A stretch of 64,000 nt of DNA from Actinomycetota bacterium (GCA_018830645.1 JAHJSA010000035.1:1-64000), one strand, 5' to 3'. Numbered from the stretch's first letter, positions 23,934 through 33,445 are shown. The notes: generated by a model not told the origin, from the letters alone. Numbers and translations are program-made.

Positions 23934-25205
23934 TCACGCACTCGTCTCGGGCATGGTCTGGAGCGAATCATTCCCGTGATCTTCCAGTCCCGGCCCTTCG
24001 GGCATCGCCGCAGATGGGTCGGGGGACGATGGATCGGCGGTGACCGGCTCATCCGGCTCGCCCGGCTCGCCCGATCCGTGCCCTTCCGTGAGTTTGCGGT
24101 GCACGTAGATGCCCACCACCCGGGCGGTGGCCATCACCGGCACGGCCAGATACGCGCCCAGGATGCCGGCCACGCTCGCACCCGCCATGATGCCCACGAT
24201 GATCACGATGCCCGGAAGCTCTACGCTCCTCCCCATGATGCGCGGCTGCAGCACACTCGACTCGAGCTGCTGGAGGCCGAGATAGACGGCGAGCACGATG
24301 AGGGCGAACATGCCGTTCCCCACGGCCAGGTGTTCGGATCCCTGGATCAGGGCCATGAGGACCGCGAGCCCGCCGGCCACAAGAGCTCCGATGCTGGGCA
24401 CCAGATCCATAACTCCAGCCATGATGCCCACCATCAGGGCGCTGGGAAGCCCGAGTCCCCACATCACCAGGCCCACCGAAAGACCGAAGAGCGTCACCAT
24501 GAGAAGCTGCCCCCGGAAGAAGGCACGCCAGACACGCACGACCTGACATTGGAGTTCCTCCAGCTCGGGGCGATGCCGGACGGGCACGAGACTCCACGCG
24601 CTGGAAGCCAAGCGCGGACCATCGCTCACCAGGTACAGGCTATAGATGAGGGTGAGGAACAGAGTGAGCAGCAGTCTCCCGAGTGAGGAAGCAAACCCGG
24701 CGAGGGCTCCGGCGGTAGTGGACAGGATGCTGTCGATCGACCCAAAGAGATCCTGTCCCGAGGGGAGGAAGCCAACGACGGCCGACGGCTCGAGCCTCTT
24801 CTGGAAGGAATCCACATACGGCCCAAGACCGAGTTCGTAGCCCCCCACGCTGAAGGACCGCAGCGACTCCGAAGCCGCGCGCAGCCACTCAAGCGCCCCG
24901 TCGACCGCATCGTCCACGTTGAAGCGCACCTGGCTGAACTGGTTCACTAAGATGGGTGCCAGCACCATGACGGCCACCAGGAAGAGGGCGAGGAGGAGGA
25001 GCAACACCAAGAGACCGGCGACCACCCTCGGCACGCGGAGACGCCGGTTGAGATACGAGACCAGCGGCTCGATCAAGAAGGCGAGCACGCCCGCCATCAC
25101 CAGCGGCGCCAGCACGCCCCTCGCGGCGTAGATCATGAGCATGAGGACGCCGACGAGCAGGATGCCGATCGCCCGGCGCGTGTACTGGCTCCATATGCCG
25201 TCCAT
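23934..25205 (-). CDS. AI-2E family transporter (YdiK/PerM-like)
   Basis: This encodes 423 residues with about eight transmembrane helices. The family signatures are APLVMAGVLAFLIEPLVSYL near the N-terminus, LLLTLFLTLIYSLYLVSDGP, LPSALMVGIMAGVMDLVPSI and the end LELPGI-like box IMGRSVELPGIVIIVGIMAG. Members include the E. coli TqsA autoinducer-2 exporter and Na+/H+ antiporter-like proteins; the true substrate here is unknown. The C-terminal 55 residues form an acidic, proline-rich cytoplasmic tail. The next gene (HAD-IIA) ends 12 bp upstream, so the two likely form one unit. Confidence 0.85.
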   Translation of the reverse strand: MDGIWSQYTRRAIGILLVGVLMLMIYAARGVLAPLVMAGVLAFLIEPLVSYLNRRLRVPRVVAGLLVLLLLLALFLVAVMVLAPILVNQFSQVRFNVDDAVDGALEWLRAASESLRSFSVGGYELGLGPYVDSFQKRLEPSAVVGFLPSGQDLFGSIDSILSTTAGALAGFASSLGRLLLTLFLTLIYSLYLVSDGPRLASSAWSLVPVRHRPELEELQCQVVRVWRAFFRGQLLMVTLFGLSVGLVMWGLGLPSALMVGIMAGVMDLVPSIGALVAGGLAVLMALIQGSEHLAVGNGMFALIVLAVYLGLQQLESSVLQPRIMGRSVELPGIVIIVGIMAGASVAGILGAYLAVPVMATARVVGIYVHRKLTEGHGSGEPGEPDEPVTADPSSPDPSAAMPEGPGLEDHGNDSLQTMPETSA

Positions 25206-25216
25206 AGTGACCGAGC

Positions 25217-26197
25217 CTACCGCAGACGCGTGTCGGCCAACAGCCCGTCGAGCACTCCCGACAGTTCGGCCAACGTTTCCAGGACGAAATCGGGCGAGGC
25301 GGCATCCGCGACGGCAAGATCGGCTCGGGTGGACACGCCCGTGAGCACGAGGGCCGAACGCATGCCCGCGGCGACGGCCATGCCGATATCGGTATCGAGC
25401 CGGTCACCTACGAACAACACAGCGGCGGCCTCGCCGCCGGCCTCGTTCACCAGCGCGCGGGCGAGTCCGAGTTGCGGCTTCCCGATCACGAGCGGCTCGC
25501 GCTGCGACGCCACCGCGATCGCCGCCACCAGGGCGCCGCCCCCGGGGAGAACACCGCCCTCCACGGGGAACGTCGCGTCGGCGTTGGTGGCGATGAACCG
25601 TGCTCCCGCTCTGATCGCGGCCTGCGCGACCGCCAGAGTGGCGTAGTCGAAACCAACGTCCAGACCCACCACGACCGCCGCCGGAGCCCCCGAGTGCTGC
25701 GGGGCCCCCGATTGCTGCGGGGCCCCCGAGTGCTGCGGGGCCCCCGAGTGCTGCGCGAGCACCGAGGCCTGCGGGGTGCTGCGCGCGTGGCGCGGTTCCA
25801 GTCCGGCATCGCGCAGTTCTGCCACGAGGCCGTCGCCGCCGACAACGAGCACGGAAGCGCCCTCGCCGAACTCAGAGCGCAGGTACGAGGCGGTCGCCGC
25901 GGCCGAGGTGAGCACCATGCCGGGCTCCGCGGGCAGCCCGAGGCCCGCCAGCCGCTCGGCGACCTCCACTCGGTGCCGCGTCGAGTTGTTCGTGACGTAG
26001 CGCAGCAGGAGTCCCCGGCCCAACACGTCCGCGAGCGCGGGCGGCGCGGCCGGAAGCAGGGTGTCGCCCCGCAACACCACCCCGTCGATGTCGAAGGCCA
26101 CCATGCGAAGGGACGACCCGCCGGTGGTGGGCTCGCCGACGGAGAGATCGCCAACGGAAGGATGCGGTATCAGAGGTTCCTCAGACATGGGTTCCAT
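25217..26197 (-). CDS. HAD-IIA phosphatase (NagD/p-nitrophenylphosphatase-like)
   Basis: This encodes about 326 residues starting MEPMSEEPLIPHPS; ATG 26188 is a close alternative. The HAD motifs are VAFDIDGVVLRGDTLLP (nucleophile and acid aspartates), RYVTNNSTRHRVEVAERL with the sugar-phosphatase TNNS loop, the lysine in LVIGKPQLGLARAL and FVGDRLDTDIGMAVAAGM. The C2-type cap is interrupted near residue 150 by four tandem six-residue units of the QHSGAP type (one reads QQSGAP), encoded by 18-bp repeats. Such slippage-prone insertions can vary in length between strains. The natural substrate is probably a small phosphate ester. Confidence 0.85.
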   Translation of the reverse strand: MEPMSEEPLIPHPSVGDLSVGEPTTGGSSLRMVAFDIDGVVLRGDTLLPAAPPALADVLGRGLLLRYVTNNSTRHRVEVAERLAGLGLPAEPGMVLTSAAATASYLRSEFGEGASVLVVGGDGLVAELRDAGLEPRHARSTPQASVLAQHSGAPQHSGAPQQSGAPQHSGAPAAVVVGLDVGFDYATLAVAQAAIRAGARFIATNADATFPVEGGVLPGGGALVAAIAVASQREPLVIGKPQLGLARALVNEAGGEAAAVLFVGDRLDTDIGMAVAAGMRSALVLTGVSTRADLAVADAASPDFVLETLAELSGVLDGLLADTRLR

Positions 26198-26292
26198 TGT
26201 ATCCTGGGTGGGCAAGAGCCGCGGCTCCCCGCGCGACGGTGGACCGGAGGCTTCCGGCGCAGACGCGGAAGCGCGACCGAGGAGGCTCGCCG

Positions 26293-27000
26293 ATGAAGAG
26301 CATGACATTCAGCACCAGGCTGGTCGACAGGATCCCCCGAGTGGAGGGCGTCAAGACCTACCGGTTCGAACGCCTCAAACAGTACACGTACGAAGCGGGC
26401 CAGTGGTTCATACTAACCATCCCCGACGGCGAGGGCTACCTCACCAAGCACTTCACCCACTCCAGCTCCCCCACCGAGGGCTATCTGGACTTCACCACGC
26501 GCCTCACCGGCTCCCTCTATAAGACCGCCCTGGACTCCATGCCCGTTGGCACCGAGGTGGAGATGGAAGGGCCGTTCGGGAGCTTCACCCTGCGTGAGGG
26601 CGGCCAGCGCCTCGCCTTCATCACCGGCGGCATCGGCATCACCCCGGTGCGCAGCATCCTCCGCTACCTCGCCGACACCGGCAGCGACATGGAGGTCGCA
26701 CTGCTGTACGGTAACCAGAACGAGGACGCGATCCCGTTCCGGCTCGAGCTCGAGACCTTCTCGTCGCAGCTGCCCGGTCTGCGCGTGACCCACGCACTGG
26801 CGGATCCCTCGCCCGACTGGGGGGGGCCAACGGGCTACATCGGACAGGAGACTGTGAGTACGGCGCTCGACGATCCCGCGGGCTGGACGTACTACGTCAG
26901 CGGCCCCCCCTCGATGGTGGCCGCGATGAAGGGCGTGCTCGACAAACTTGGCATCACCCGGCGCCAGATGATCCTCGAGAGCTTCGACGGCTACGAGTAG
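26293..27000 (+). CDS. Ferredoxin-NADP reductase-like FAD/NAD oxidoreductase
   Basis: This encodes 235 residues from ATG 26293, after GGAGGCTCG. It starts with the FAD-binding beta barrel: RFERLKQYTYEAGQWFILTI and the HFTHSSSPTEGYLDFTTR motif, where the RxYS/T FAD loop is changed to FTHS. The NAD(P) domain follows with FITGGIGITPVRSILRYL and ALLYGNQNEDAIPF, and ends YYVSGPPSMVAAMKGVL. It lacks its own [2Fe-2S] domain, so it must work with a separate ferredoxin or flavodoxin or act as a diaphorase. It ends with TAG. Confidence 0.85.
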   Translation: MKSMTFSTRLVDRIPRVEGVKTYRFERLKQYTYEAGQWFILTIPDGEGYLTKHFTHSSSPTEGYLDFTTRLTGSLYKTALDSMPVGTEVEMEGPFGSFTLREGGQRLAFITGGIGITPVRSILRYLADTGSDMEVALLYGNQNEDAIPFRLELETFSSQLPGLRVTHALADPSPDWGGPTGYIGQETVSTALDDPAGWTYYVSGPPSMVAAMKGVLDKLGITRRQMILESFDGYE

Positions 27001-27073
27001 GCCGGCCGGCGCCCGCGGAAGCCGCTCCCCTCACGGTTCGATCGGCACGGATCACGCACGACAGCGCGGCGCA

Positions 27074-28870
27074 TCAGCCCTCAGAAAGAGCGCCCTTGAT
27101 TGTCGGCGTGTCCGCAAGAAGGCTCCGGGTGTACTGAGCCCGAGGGTTCGCCAGGACGTCATCCGTGGGCCCGTACTCCACGACGCGCCCCTCGCTCATC
27201 ACCGCCGCCTCGAAGGCGATGCTTCGAATCAGCGCTAGGTTGTGAGTCACGAACAGCATGCAGAGGCCTATCTCCCGCTGAAGCCGGACGAGCAACTCCA
27301 CGATCGATGCCTGCACCGAGACATCGAGCCAGGACGTCACCTCGTCGCACACCAACACGGTAGGGTCGGCCGCCAAGGCCCGGGCGATTGCGACTCGCTG
27401 CCGCTCCCCCCCGGAGAGCTGGTCCGGATACCGCCGCAGCAGGGAGCCCTCGAGAGACACGAGCTCGAGCAGTTCCGCAAGGCGCTCCTCGCGCTGGTCG
27501 CGATCCAGATCGAAGAAGATATCGAGCGGCTGCTTCAGGATCTGCGCTATGGTCTTGCGTGGATGCAGCGAACTGTACGGGTTCTGGAACACGTACTGTA
27601 TCGATCGACGGATCGGGACCGGTCGACTGCGTGCGTGGCGCGCCAGCGGCGCGCCCTGGAATTCGATATCACCGGTCATCTTGAACGCATGCAGGCCGGC
27701 GATGCAGCGGGACAACGTGGTCTTTCCGCTCCCCGACTCCCCCACTACAGCAAGGCACTCGTGTGCCCGGAGCGTGATGTCGACGTCGTGCAGGATCTCG
27801 CGCGAACCGTACCAGGCAGTCAGGTTCTTGACCTGCAGGAGCGCCTCTTGGTCGCCGCCAACCAGAGCCGACTCATTCGCGTCGGAGGCAACGGAGACAA
27901 CGGCGCTCACTTCCGCGGCACGCCAGCAGCGCACGAGGTGGCTCTGGGAGACGGTGGTCTCCGGCGGCATCTCCGTCTCGCACCGCTCCACGGCGTAGGA
28001 GCATCTCGGCTGGAAAGCACAGCCCACCGGCCGACGGCCCGGACGCGGCGCGTATCCCGGTATCCCTTTCAGCGCGCGGCGCCCCTCGATCACTGGGATA
28101 GCAGCCAAAAGACCGCGCGTGTAGGGGTGACTGGCGCCGCGGAAGAGTTCGTGGCTGGGTCCGAGTTCGACGATACGCCCCGCATACATCACGGCGATCC
28201 TGTCGGCGAGTTCCGCGACCACGGCGAGATCGTGCGTGACGTACACGGCAGCCACCCCGTGCGCCCTCGCAAGGTCGCGCAGCGTTGACAGCACGTGTGC
28301 CTGGGTGGTCACGTCGAGACCGGTTGTCGGCTCGTCGAGCACGATCACCTTTGGACGACAGGCGAAGGCCATGCCGAGGACGACACGCTGCTGTTGCCCT
28401 CCCGAGAGCTGGTGAGGATAGCGCCGCAGGAACTCCTTGTCCGACGGCAGCAGAACCTCCGCCATCATCTCATCGACGCGATCTCTCCGTTCGGCGTCCG
28501 ACGAGCCGAATCCGTGCTCTTCGAGCACCTCCCGCAATTGGGTGCCGATGCGCAAGGCTGGATTCAAGGCAGAGCCCGGGTCTTGGGGGACGTAGGAGAT
28601 CTCCCCACCGCGCAGGTGTCGTAGCTGGGACTTGCCGAGAGCGAACACTTCGCGTCCCGCGACGTTGACGCTGCCACCGGCGATCCGAGCGCCGCGACGC
28701 TGGAAGTTGAGCAGCGCGGTCGCCGCCGTGGTCTTACCGGAGGCAGACTCCCCCACGAGCCCCAGGACTTCTCCCTCATGCAGTTCGAATGAGACCTCGC
28801 TATCGATCTCGATCCCCGAGGGATCCAGTTCGATGCGGAGATCTCGCACCGTGAGTGCGATACGACTCAT
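27074..28870 (-). CDS. Fused DppD/DppF-type ABC transporter ATPase
   Basis: This encodes 598 residues, two ABC ATPase domains in one chain. The first has Walker A GESASGKTT near residue 40, signature LSGGQQQR and Walker B VIVLDEPTTGLD; a CAFQPRCSYAVERC cluster near 290 is the typical oligopeptide_HPY zinc/iron-site tail of DppD. The second has GESGSGKTT near 375, LSGGERQR and VLVCDEVTSWLD, where S-W replaces the usual S-A. It powers import of peptides or related solutes through the DppBC-like permeases encoded just upstream. Its ATG overlaps the stop of the DppC-like gene. Confidence 0.92.
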   Translation of the reverse strand: MSRIALTVRDLRIELDPSGIEIDSEVSFELHEGEVLGLVGESASGKTTAATALLNFQRRGARIAGGSVNVAGREVFALGKSQLRHLRGGEISYVPQDPGSALNPALRIGTQLREVLEEHGFGSSDAERRDRVDEMMAEVLLPSDKEFLRRYPHQLSGGQQQRVVLGMAFACRPKVIVLDEPTTGLDVTTQAHVLSTLRDLARAHGVAAVYVTHDLAVVAELADRIAVMYAGRIVELGPSHELFRGASHPYTRGLLAAIPVIEGRRALKGIPGYAPRPGRRPVGCAFQPRCSYAVERCETEMPPETTVSQSHLVRCWRAAEVSAVVSVASDANESALVGGDQEALLQVKNLTAWYGSREILHDVDITLRAHECLAVVGESGSGKTTLSRCIAGLHAFKMTGDIEFQGAPLARHARSRPVPIRRSIQYVFQNPYSSLHPRKTIAQILKQPLDIFFDLDRDQREERLAELLELVSLEGSLLRRYPDQLSGGERQRVAIARALAADPTVLVCDEVTSWLDVSVQASIVELLVRLQREIGLCMLFVTHNLALIRSIAFEAAVMSEGRVVEYGPTDDVLANPRAQYTRSLLADTPTIKGALSEG

Positions 28871-29838
28871 GCGGCCCCCGTATCGCGTTCGATGCCGATC
28901 ATCGCACGGGCCATCCCATCGGTGACCAAGTTGGTGCCGATCGTGAGAACGGCGATCAAGGCCACCGGCACGAAGACGGCGTAGGGCTGAACGATGAGGC
29001 CGATGCGATTCTCGTTGATCATCAGTCCCCAGTCGGCCGCCGGCGGCTGCAGGCCGAAGCCGAGAAAGCTGAGGGCGGCGATCAGACCGATGGAATAGGT
29101 GAGGCGGAGGCCGAACTCGACCAGCAGTGGGCTGGTGATGGTCGGCAAGATCTCACCGATGGCGATCCGTATCCGCGACACCCCGAGCGCCTCAGCCGCT
29201 TTGATGAAGTCTCTCTCTCTCACTTCCAGGGTCGCGCCGCGCGTCACTCGGGCGATGCGCGGCGAGTGCGTGAGCCCCACTATGAGCACGATCAGCCAGA
29301 CCTTAGGGCCGAGGATCGAGACAAACAGCAAGACCAGGACTATCTGCGGAAAGGCGAGAACAACATCGAGCAGGCGCATGACAGTGTCATCCACAGCGTC
29401 CCGCGTATACCCGGCCACCAGACCGAACGTGACGCCGAGGAATGAACCGATGGCCGTAGCCGCAAAGGCAAGCAGCAGAACCGAGCGACCGCCGTAGAGC
29501 ACGCGACTAAGGACATCGCGACCGAGATGGTCGGTGCCAAGAACGGCATCGCTTCCGGGTTGAGCGTACGGCAGACCCGTGAACTCGTAGGGAGTATACG
29601 GTGCCAGAAGAGGACCGAGGATCGCCAGGACGGCGACGAACAGGACCAGCACCAGACCTATCTTGGTGCGCCTATAGCCTAAGGCGTCGTGCGCCAACTG
29701 AACCCATTCGCTGCGACGCTTGTCACCTTGAGCGCGCGGCGCAGACACGTTCTCAAAGCCCGGGCCGATGACCTCTTCGCTCAGCTCGAGGCCCGGACCG
29801 TGCAGGGCTTGAGGTCCCTTCTTCCTTTCGGGGCTCAT
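28867..29838 (-). CDS. DppC-type ABC transporter permease
   Basis: This encodes 323 residues, six predicted transmembrane helices. A cytoplasmic N-terminus is followed by the OppC_N helix (KIGLVLVLFVAVLAILGPLL), then GTDHLGRDVLSRVLYGGRSV, the conserved DppC motif, and the EAA loop EAAEALGVSRIRIAIGEILP-like segment (AAEALGVSRIRIAIGEILP) that contacts the ATPase. Start and stop codons overlap those of the flanking genes by 4 bp, so expression is tightly coupled. The C-terminal TIGTNLVTDGMARAMIGIER is the usual last helix-to-tail region. Confidence 0.92.
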   Translation of the reverse strand: MSPERKKGPQALHGPGLELSEEVIGPGFENVSAPRAQGDKRRSEWVQLAHDALGYRRTKIGLVLVLFVAVLAILGPLLAPYTPYEFTGLPYAQPGSDAVLGTDHLGRDVLSRVLYGGRSVLLLAFAATAIGSFLGVTFGLVAGYTRDAVDDTVMRLLDVVLAFPQIVLVLLFVSILGPKVWLIVLIVGLTHSPRIARVTRGATLEVRERDFIKAAEALGVSRIRIAIGEILPTITSPLLVEFGLRLTYSIGLIAALSFLGFGLQPPAADWGLMINENRIGLIVQPYAVFVPVALIAVLTIGTNLVTDGMARAMIGIERDTGAA

Positions 29839-30797
29839 TGCAGGCCCGTCCGAAGTCGGGGGCTTACGAGAATGGTCAGGATGTCGGCCACGAGATTGAA
29901 GATCACGTACAGCCCGGCGATGAGAAGAGTGATCGCCTGGATGACCGGCAGGTCACGGTTGGAGACTGCGTCCATGAGCGCCGAGCCGATGCCCGGGTAG
30001 TTGAACAGATACTCCACGACGACCACGCCGCCGGCGAGCCACGCGAGGTTCAAGGCGATCACTTGGATAGCGGGCACGATGGCATTAGGCAGCGCGTGCC
30101 GACCGAGCACGGTGCGCTCTGACATGCCCTTGAGTCGGGCCATCTGGATGTAGTCGCTCTCAAGGACCTCGATCATCGAGGCGCGAAGAGTGCGGACGAT
30201 GTAGGGAGCCACAGCCAGCACCAGCGTGAGGGAGGGCAGCACGAGCATCTTCAGTTGCGCGAGGATGGAACTCTCGGGATCGAGCAGAGTCACCGCAGGG
30301 AAGATGTGGAATACCTGAGTGGCCAGCAGCAGGATGAGAAGGATCCCCACCACGAACTCGGGCAGAGCCGCCAAGGTCAAGCTGCCGAGTGAGACAACTG
30401 TATCGAACCCTCGGTCACGAAGCAGACCACTCAGGCTTCCCAGGAGCAGCGCCAGAGGAACACTGATGAGCGCCGCCAGCAGCACGAGCGCGGCCGAGTT
30501 CTTGACTCGGCCGGAGATCAGGGCTGTGACCGGCTGCTTGGCGACCAGTGAGTCGCCGAGATCCCCCGTGGCGACGCCACCGAGCCAGCTGCCGTACTGC
30601 ACGATCGCGGGCCGGTTGAGATCAAGTTGCTCGCGCAACGCCGCCAGACGTTCCGGAGTAGCCTCTCGACCGAGGATGGCGCGCGCAGTGTCGCTCGGCA
30701 GGGCCTGCGTGGCGGCGAACACGACCCCCGACACGAGAAGAAGTGTGAGCAAACCGAGCAGGGTTCGCCGCAGAATGACCTTGAGAAGAGGTGGCAC
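29835..30797 (-). CDS. DppB-type ABC transporter permease
   Basis: This encodes 320 residues from a GTG after GGGGGAAG. The first helix (LLGLLTLLLVSGVVFAATQA) and the DppB N-terminal domain (LREQLDLNRPAIVQYGSWLG) are typical of the nickel/peptide/opine permease group. The ATPase-contacting EAA loop is YIQMARLKGMSERTVLGRHA followed by LPNAIVPAIQ. It forms the pore heterodimer with the DppC-like protein. A stable hairpin precedes it in the operon, so permease levels may be lower than those of the binding protein. Confidence 0.92.
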   Translation of the reverse strand: MPPLLKVILRRTLLGLLTLLLVSGVVFAATQALPSDTARAILGREATPERLAALREQLDLNRPAIVQYGSWLGGVATGDLGDSLVAKQPVTALISGRVKNSAALVLLAALISVPLALLLGSLSGLLRDRGFDTVVSLGSLTLAALPEFVVGILLILLLATQVFHIFPAVTLLDPESSILAQLKMLVLPSLTLVLAVAPYIVRTLRASMIEVLESDYIQMARLKGMSERTVLGRHALPNAIVPAIQVIALNLAWLAGGVVVVEYLFNYPGIGSALMDAVSNRDLPVIQAITLLIAGLYVIFNLVADILTILVSPRLRTGLQ

Positions 30798-30823
30798 CGC
30801 GGAGCTTCCCCCTTTCCGCTGAC

Positions 30824-30849
30824 GGCGGGCGCCCCCCGGGGAGCCCGCC
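30824..30849 (-). terminator. Intercistronic hairpin between binding-protein and permease genes
   Basis: GGCGGGC at 30824-30830 pairs with GCCCGCC at 30843-30849, with a C/G-rich loop that can extend the stem. There is no T-tract, so it is more likely a partial attenuator or mRNA-stabilising hairpin than a full terminator. Such elements between the gene for the abundant binding protein and its permeases are common in ABC operons. Confidence 0.5.
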
Positions 30850-30875
30850 GCCTGTGCCGATCGTTGGCCGGAGTA

Positions 30876-32513
30876 CTACTTGAAGTAGACGGTGTGCAGG
30901 CGCCACCTTCCCAGCGGGATCCCGATCACTTCGTTCTGCTCGATGCCGACGAGCTTGTCGCTGTAGGCGTCGAGCTGGTTCTTGAAGGTAGGGATGATGT
31001 AGCCACCCTCGTTGTATTCGATGGTGTTGGCTTGGCGGATCAGATCGTTGCGCTTGTCATCGTCCGCGGTCTTGGCGGCTTCCTGAACCAGTGCGTACCA
31101 CTCTTCGTTCTCCCAATGGGTCTCGTTGTAGGGGGCGTCGGGCGTAGACCCGGCGGCCGCCTGCTGGAGATAGTTGCGGAGTCCCCAGTAGTCGACCGAG
31201 AAGCCCCATGAGAGGTAGTCGTCACCGTAGATCACGGCACTATCGACCTTCTGCACGTTCACCGTGACACCGGCGCCCTTGGCCTGTTCGGCGAAGATCT
31301 CCGCCTGAGCCACGGCGCCGTTGCCCACCGCATCGGACGTGATCAAGTCTACTGTGAGTCCATCGGCATAGCCGGCCTCGGCAAGGAGCTCCTTGGCCTT
31401 CTCGAGGTCTTGGACCCGCTGCGGCAGATCGCTGGGATAGCCTTTGTCGAAGGGAGAGTACATATCGTTCCCGATCCAACCGACGCCGCTGTAGGCGTTG
31501 TCGAGGATCTGCTGACGATCGACGATGAGCCGGAAGGCCTGCCGAACCCGCACGTCGTCGAACGGTTTGACGCTGAGGTTCATGCAGAAGGGGACCCAGC
31601 CGCCCGACTTGGAGTTCAGCGCCACCAGCCCAGCCGTAGCCTCGATGACGGGCAACTGCGACGGAGGGAGCTCACAGATCGCGTCGACCGCACCGCTGAG
31701 CAGCGCATTCACGCGGGCCGTCGGATCCTCGAACTCGGTGAACGTGAGCGTGTCGAGATACGGCGCTCCCCCGTGGTAGTCCGCGAAGGCCTCGAGAACG
31801 AAGCCCTCGCCGGGCTTGAAGCTCTTCATCTTGAAGGGCCCCGTACCGATCGGGTTGACCGGATCGAAACCTACCGGCACCACGTGCACGAGGCGCTGCG
31901 TGAGGGCGTCGGTCTTGAAGACCACGTTCGGCTCGTCGAAGGTGAAGGTGACCGTCATATCGTCGACCTTCACGATGTTCTCCGACTTCAGGCCGCCGAG
32001 AGCCGCCGCGCCGAGAAGAGGGTTGTCCGGGTCCACGATGCGCTTGAAAGAGAAGACCACGTCGTCGGCAGTGAGTGGCTTGCCGTCGTGCCACAAGATG
32101 TCCGACTTGATCTTCGCGGTCCACACAGTCGCGTCTTCGTTGGGGGATACGTCTTCGGCCAGCAGGTACTCCGGCGTGTAGTCGGCGCTGTACTGGAGAA
32201 GACCCTCGAACAGGCACCAGTTGATGGCATCATCTGGGATGAAGGACGACATGTGCGGGTCGGCCGTGTCTTGAGCGCCGCCGCCGACGAGCCCGATCTT
32301 GAGGTTACCGCCCTTCTTCACCTCGCCCACTGTGGTGGTGGTGCCCCCGGCGGCCGTCGTGGTAGTGGTGCCGCCTCCACAAGCCGCCAGCAGCGGGCCG
32401 AGCCCGATGATGGCTCCAGCGGCCGTTCCGCGCTTGAGAAGGTCGCGCCTCGAGATCCGCTGGCTCAGGATCCTGTCGAGATCGAATCCCGACTTCTTGG
32501 CATCTTCGCTCAC
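30876..32513 (-). CDS. Tat-exported lipoprotein, peptide-type ABC substrate-binding protein
   Basis: This encodes 545 residues from GTG 32511-32513, which has AAGGGGG eight bases upstream; ATG 32529-32531 adds six residues. The leader carries a twin-arginine motif (ISRRDLLKRG) and a lipobox (LLAACGGG), then a Thr-rich linker, so the protein folds before export and is lipid-anchored. The body is an SBP_bac_5 domain: LAEDVSPNEDATVWTAKI, LTADDVVFSFKRIVDP, PFDDVRVRQAFRLIVDRQQI. Family members bind peptides, opines, nickel or betaine-like compounds. With the TetR-type palindrome upstream at 32671, the ligand may be the substrate of the neighbouring catabolic genes. Confidence 0.9.
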   Translation of the reverse strand: MSEDAKKSGFDLDRILSQRISRRDLLKRGTAAGAIIGLGPLLAACGGGTTTTTAAGGTTTTVGEVKKGGNLKIGLVGGGAQDTADPHMSSFIPDDAINWCLFEGLLQYSADYTPEYLLAEDVSPNEDATVWTAKIKSDILWHDGKPLTADDVVFSFKRIVDPDNPLLGAAALGGLKSENIVKVDDMTVTFTFDEPNVVFKTDALTQRLVHVVPVGFDPVNPIGTGPFKMKSFKPGEGFVLEAFADYHGGAPYLDTLTFTEFEDPTARVNALLSGAVDAICELPPSQLPVIEATAGLVALNSKSGGWVPFCMNLSVKPFDDVRVRQAFRLIVDRQQILDNAYSGVGWIGNDMYSPFDKGYPSDLPQRVQDLEKAKELLAEAGYADGLTVDLITSDAVGNGAVAQAEIFAEQAKGAGVTVNVQKVDSAVIYGDDYLSWGFSVDYWGLRNYLQQAAAGSTPDAPYNETHWENEEWYALVQEAAKTADDDKRNDLIRQANTIEYNEGGYIIPTFKNQLDAYSDKLVGIEQNEVIGIPLGRWRLHTVYFK

Positions 32514-32670
32514 TCTGATAACCCCCTTCATTCCCCGGCGGCCGACGAGCGACGGTCGCACTAGATGACGACACCCGGCCCCGTGGGGCGAGCCGAGCCG
32601 AGCCGCGGAGGGCCGATCCGACCGTCCGCTCGCGCCCACTGTGACATGGCTTCGGCCCGGTGTCAATCCC

Positions 32671-32690
32671 TAATCAATCGATCAATTAGC
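32671..32690. promoter_or_regulatory. Palindromic operator candidate upstream of the ABC operon
   Basis: The 20 bp from 32671 have CTAAT and ATTAG as outer arms around an A/T-rich centre with ATCAATCGATCAAT. It resembles the near-perfect palindrome at 33545-33566 and the one at 41140-41161. It lies about 160 bp upstream of the binding-protein gene and 3' of tetR in the shared gap. A TetR-family dimer is the likely binder. Confidence 0.6.
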
Positions 32691-32734
32691 CCAGGAGGTC
32701 GTAGTGCGGAATGCCGGTGTCATCCGGCGAGCGG

Positions 32735-33445
32735 CTACTCTCCCTCGTCCACCGTGGTGGTCACACCACTGGAAATCTGAGGAAAGCAGCTCTCGATCAT
32801 CCTGGAGAGCACAGCATAGGCGTGGGTCAGATCGAGATCGGGATCGATGGCCGTCTGGATGGCGATCCCATCGATGAAGGCGGAGAGGAGTTGCGAGAGA
32901 CCGAGTATCTCGGGGTCGTCGAGGACGTTCTGAACGTCACGAACACCCAGCCAACCGAGTTTCTCGCTGCGGTACCACTCGTACAGAAGAGCGATGCGCT
33001 TGCGCAGCATCTCGTTTCTGAGAGCGACGGGCAGCAACTCGAAGAAGACTCGGAACTCCTCATGGGCTGCGGTGATGCTTCGCATCTCTTCGATCATGCG
33101 GCGTACTCGCTCGCCAGGCTCCACGTCATTCATTCTCGCCACGGAGGTCAGATACTCATCGTGGATGACCGAGTCCAAGACTGCCGCGATCAGACCCGCC
33201 TTGCCTCCGAAGTAGTAGGAGATCATGGCCTTGTTCTCGCCCGACACCTCGGAGATGGAGTTCAGACTGAGGGCATCGAAGCCCTGGTCGGCCACGATGC
33301 TCTTCGCCGCCAAGAGGAGCTTCCGCGCGACCTCCGGAAGGTCCGACAACGGGTTATCGAAGTCGAAGAGCACCGCGGGCGCGGTCTCCAGCGCCACCGC
33401 TTCGCCCGCCTCCGCTACATCGATCTGGCTCTGCTCCGCTTCCAC
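32735..33445 (-). CDS. TetR-family transcriptional regulator
   Basis: This encodes about 236 residues; I chose the GTG at 33443-33445 because it follows GGAGGGAGTGAGGGG. The longer frame would run through the operator-like palindrome at 33545. A 35-residue N-terminal extension precedes the DNA-binding domain: ARKLLLAAKSIVADQGFDAL, SLNSISEVSGENKAMISYYF and GGKAGLIAAVLDSVI, a full TetR_N helix-turn-helix. The C-terminal ligand-binding part contains FFELLPVALRNEMLRKRIAL. It faces away from a dehydrogenase gene across the palindrome, the classic autoregulated layout, and probably represses both arms until a catabolite binds. Confidence 0.85.
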   Translation of the reverse strand: MEAEQSQIDVAEAGEAVALETAPAVLFDFDNPLSDLPEVARKLLLAAKSIVADQGFDALSLNSISEVSGENKAMISYYFGGKAGLIAAVLDSVIHDEYLTSVARMNDVEPGERVRRMIEEMRSITAAHEEFRVFFELLPVALRNEMLRKRIALLYEWYRSEKLGWLGVRDVQNVLDDPEILGLSQLLSAFIDGIAIQTAIDPDLDLTHAYAVLSRMIESCFPQISSGVTTTVDEGE

